NCBI GenBank assembly: GCA_002396125.1
Contig: DGWL01000054.1
Span: 3,001 to 45,577, forward strand
Direction of reading: 5' to 3'
Length of the DNA stretch: 42,577 bases
Source: Porphyromonadaceae bacterium UBA4259
Lineage (GTDB): Bacteria > Bacteroidota > Bacteroidia > Bacteroidales > Muribaculaceae
Shown: positions 41,967-42,577 of the stretch, piece after piece
Numbering within the stretch: position 1 is the first letter of the stretch
How the letters are laid out: each line of letters begins with the position of its first letter
Position numbers and translations under genes: made by a program
The notes under the pieces: generated by a model
What the model saw: the letters and a program-made list of their open reading frames with translations, nothing else
Databases searched by the model: none
What the model was told of the DNA's origin: nothing

Positions 41967-42577
41967 CTAGGCAGCGGGTTTATACTTGGGCGACTCGCCC
42001 CACTTGTTGGGCTGTGGCTGTCCATCGGGAATACACAGAGCCAAACCAATTATTCCACCTATTCCGCACAATAAAATAAGCCACAAGATATTGCCACTCC
42101 TGCCAACATCGTGCAGACGGCGTACCATTGCCGAGAGTTGCGGCAAGAACAATGCCACATAAATGATGAACATGAGGATGCACAAGAAGATGATTGTGCC
42201 AGTGGGGTCTTGAGCTTCGATTGCCGAGAGGTCACCACCTCCCAAGGCAACGCCCACACCCTCGTTGATGAGAGCCTGCTTTTTGGCCATCAGGCTACCC
42301 ACAACACCATAGAGTGAGCCATTAATAATAGCATTGACAACGTAGCACACCAGAGTGAACCACCAGAACTCGCTGCGACGAGCGCGGCCCTTGAATGTGA
42401 AGTACTTCTTCAAGCAAATCTTCACAGCGTCCATAATGCCAAGCTGAGGAGTTGCCACATAGTTGCCCATAGCAGGCTGCGCATATTGGGGAGCCTGATA
42501 TTGCTGCTGGGGAGCTTGATACTGAGGCTGTGGAGCTTGATACTGAGGCTGTGGAGCTTGATACTGAGGCTGCGGAG
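41967..42577 (-). CDS. DUF805 family membrane protein with QAPQPQY-repeat N-terminus (5' end outside window)
   Basis: The frame is open to the end of the window, so the true start is missing. The visible N-terminal part consists of Q/P/Y/A-rich heptapeptide repeats (QAPQPQY three times, then QAPQQQY and QAPQYAQ), encoded by near-perfect 21-bp DNA repeats (42510-42577). It is probably a disordered cytoplasmic segment. An ATG at 42470 inside the frame would give a 167-aa protein but would cut off this region. The DUF805 part follows, with about four transmembrane helices and the conserved FTFKGRARRSEFWWF and SAMVRRLHDVGRSG motifs. The function of DUF805 is unknown. A terminator follows at 41903-41944. 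Confidence 0.8.
   Translation of the reverse strand, partial: PQPQYQAPQPQYQAPQPQYQAPQQQYQAPQYAQPAMGNYVATPQLGIMDAVKICLKKYFTFKGRARRSEFWWFTLVCYVVNAIINGSLYGVVGSLMAKKQALINEGVGVALGGGDLSAIEAQDPTGTIIFLCILMFIIYVALFLPQLSAMVRRLHDVGRSGNILWLILLCGIGGIIGLALCIPDGQPQPNKWGESPKYKPAA

Overview
The window is chromosomal DNA of a gut-type Bacteroidota bacterium, most likely order Bacteroidales (Prevotella- or Muribaculaceae-like; I cannot settle the family). The signs are a SusC/SusD outer-membrane import operon, DUF4302 and HExxH import-associated lipoproteins, a BACON-like module with dockerin-type repeats, secreted proteins ending in a YNLQG...GIYI..GKKV.VK tail, and many promoters of the Bacteroidota type (-7 TAnnTTTG with a -33 TTTG/TTG 19-21 nt upstream). 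Coding DNA is moderately GC-rich and intergenic DNA is strongly AT-rich.

Layout. 1-3640: a minus-strand pepD / OPT-family peptide transporter operon. 3725-6243: a plus-strand operon of a RIC/YtfE-like hemerythrin protein and a LuxR-type regulator with a degenerate receiver, followed by seven tandem ~167-bp repeats that begin on the regulator's last codons and end just before a strong terminator. 6369-16201 (minus): a SusC-SusD-metallohydrolase-DUF4302 operon, then a separately promoted BACON/dockerin secreted protein. 16638-20814 (minus): a thioredoxin-fold protein lacking its cysteines, a small outer-membrane barrel, ffh, a 23-unit heptamer array, panD and panC. 20882-27787 (plus): a low-molecular-weight tyrosine phosphatase on an apparently leaderless mRNA, a secreted propeller-like protein, a TonB-dependent receptor, a ROK kinase and a GDPD-family protein. 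27895-31312 (minus): a second secreted protein paralogous to the first, an unknown exported protein and tRNA-Arg(ACG). 31390-33165: a small membrane protein divergent from cstA. 33264-39144: arginine/ornithine catabolism, with arginine deiminase and P5C dehydrogenase on the minus strand and ornithine carbamoyltransferase and carbamate kinase on the plus strand, separated by an ~890-bp gap holding a decayed gene. 39237-42577 (minus): ruvB, a polysaccharide flippase and a truncated DUF805 membrane protein.

How the genes may work together. PepD and the OPT carrier fit uptake and cleavage of small peptides. The SusCD/HExxH-lipoprotein operon fits outer-membrane capture and trimming of a peptide or glycopeptide. 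CstA may also carry peptides or pyruvate. The arginine deiminase enzymes would turn arginine into ornithine, ammonia, CO2 and ATP, and P5C dehydrogenase would pass ornithine- or proline-derived semialdehyde to glutamate. Together this suggests amino-acid and peptide catabolism, which is inference. The most unusual item is the 7-unit satellite array in the apparent 3' UTR of the hemerythrin/LuxR operon. It has a conserved internal hairpin and a three-unit higher-order periodicity.
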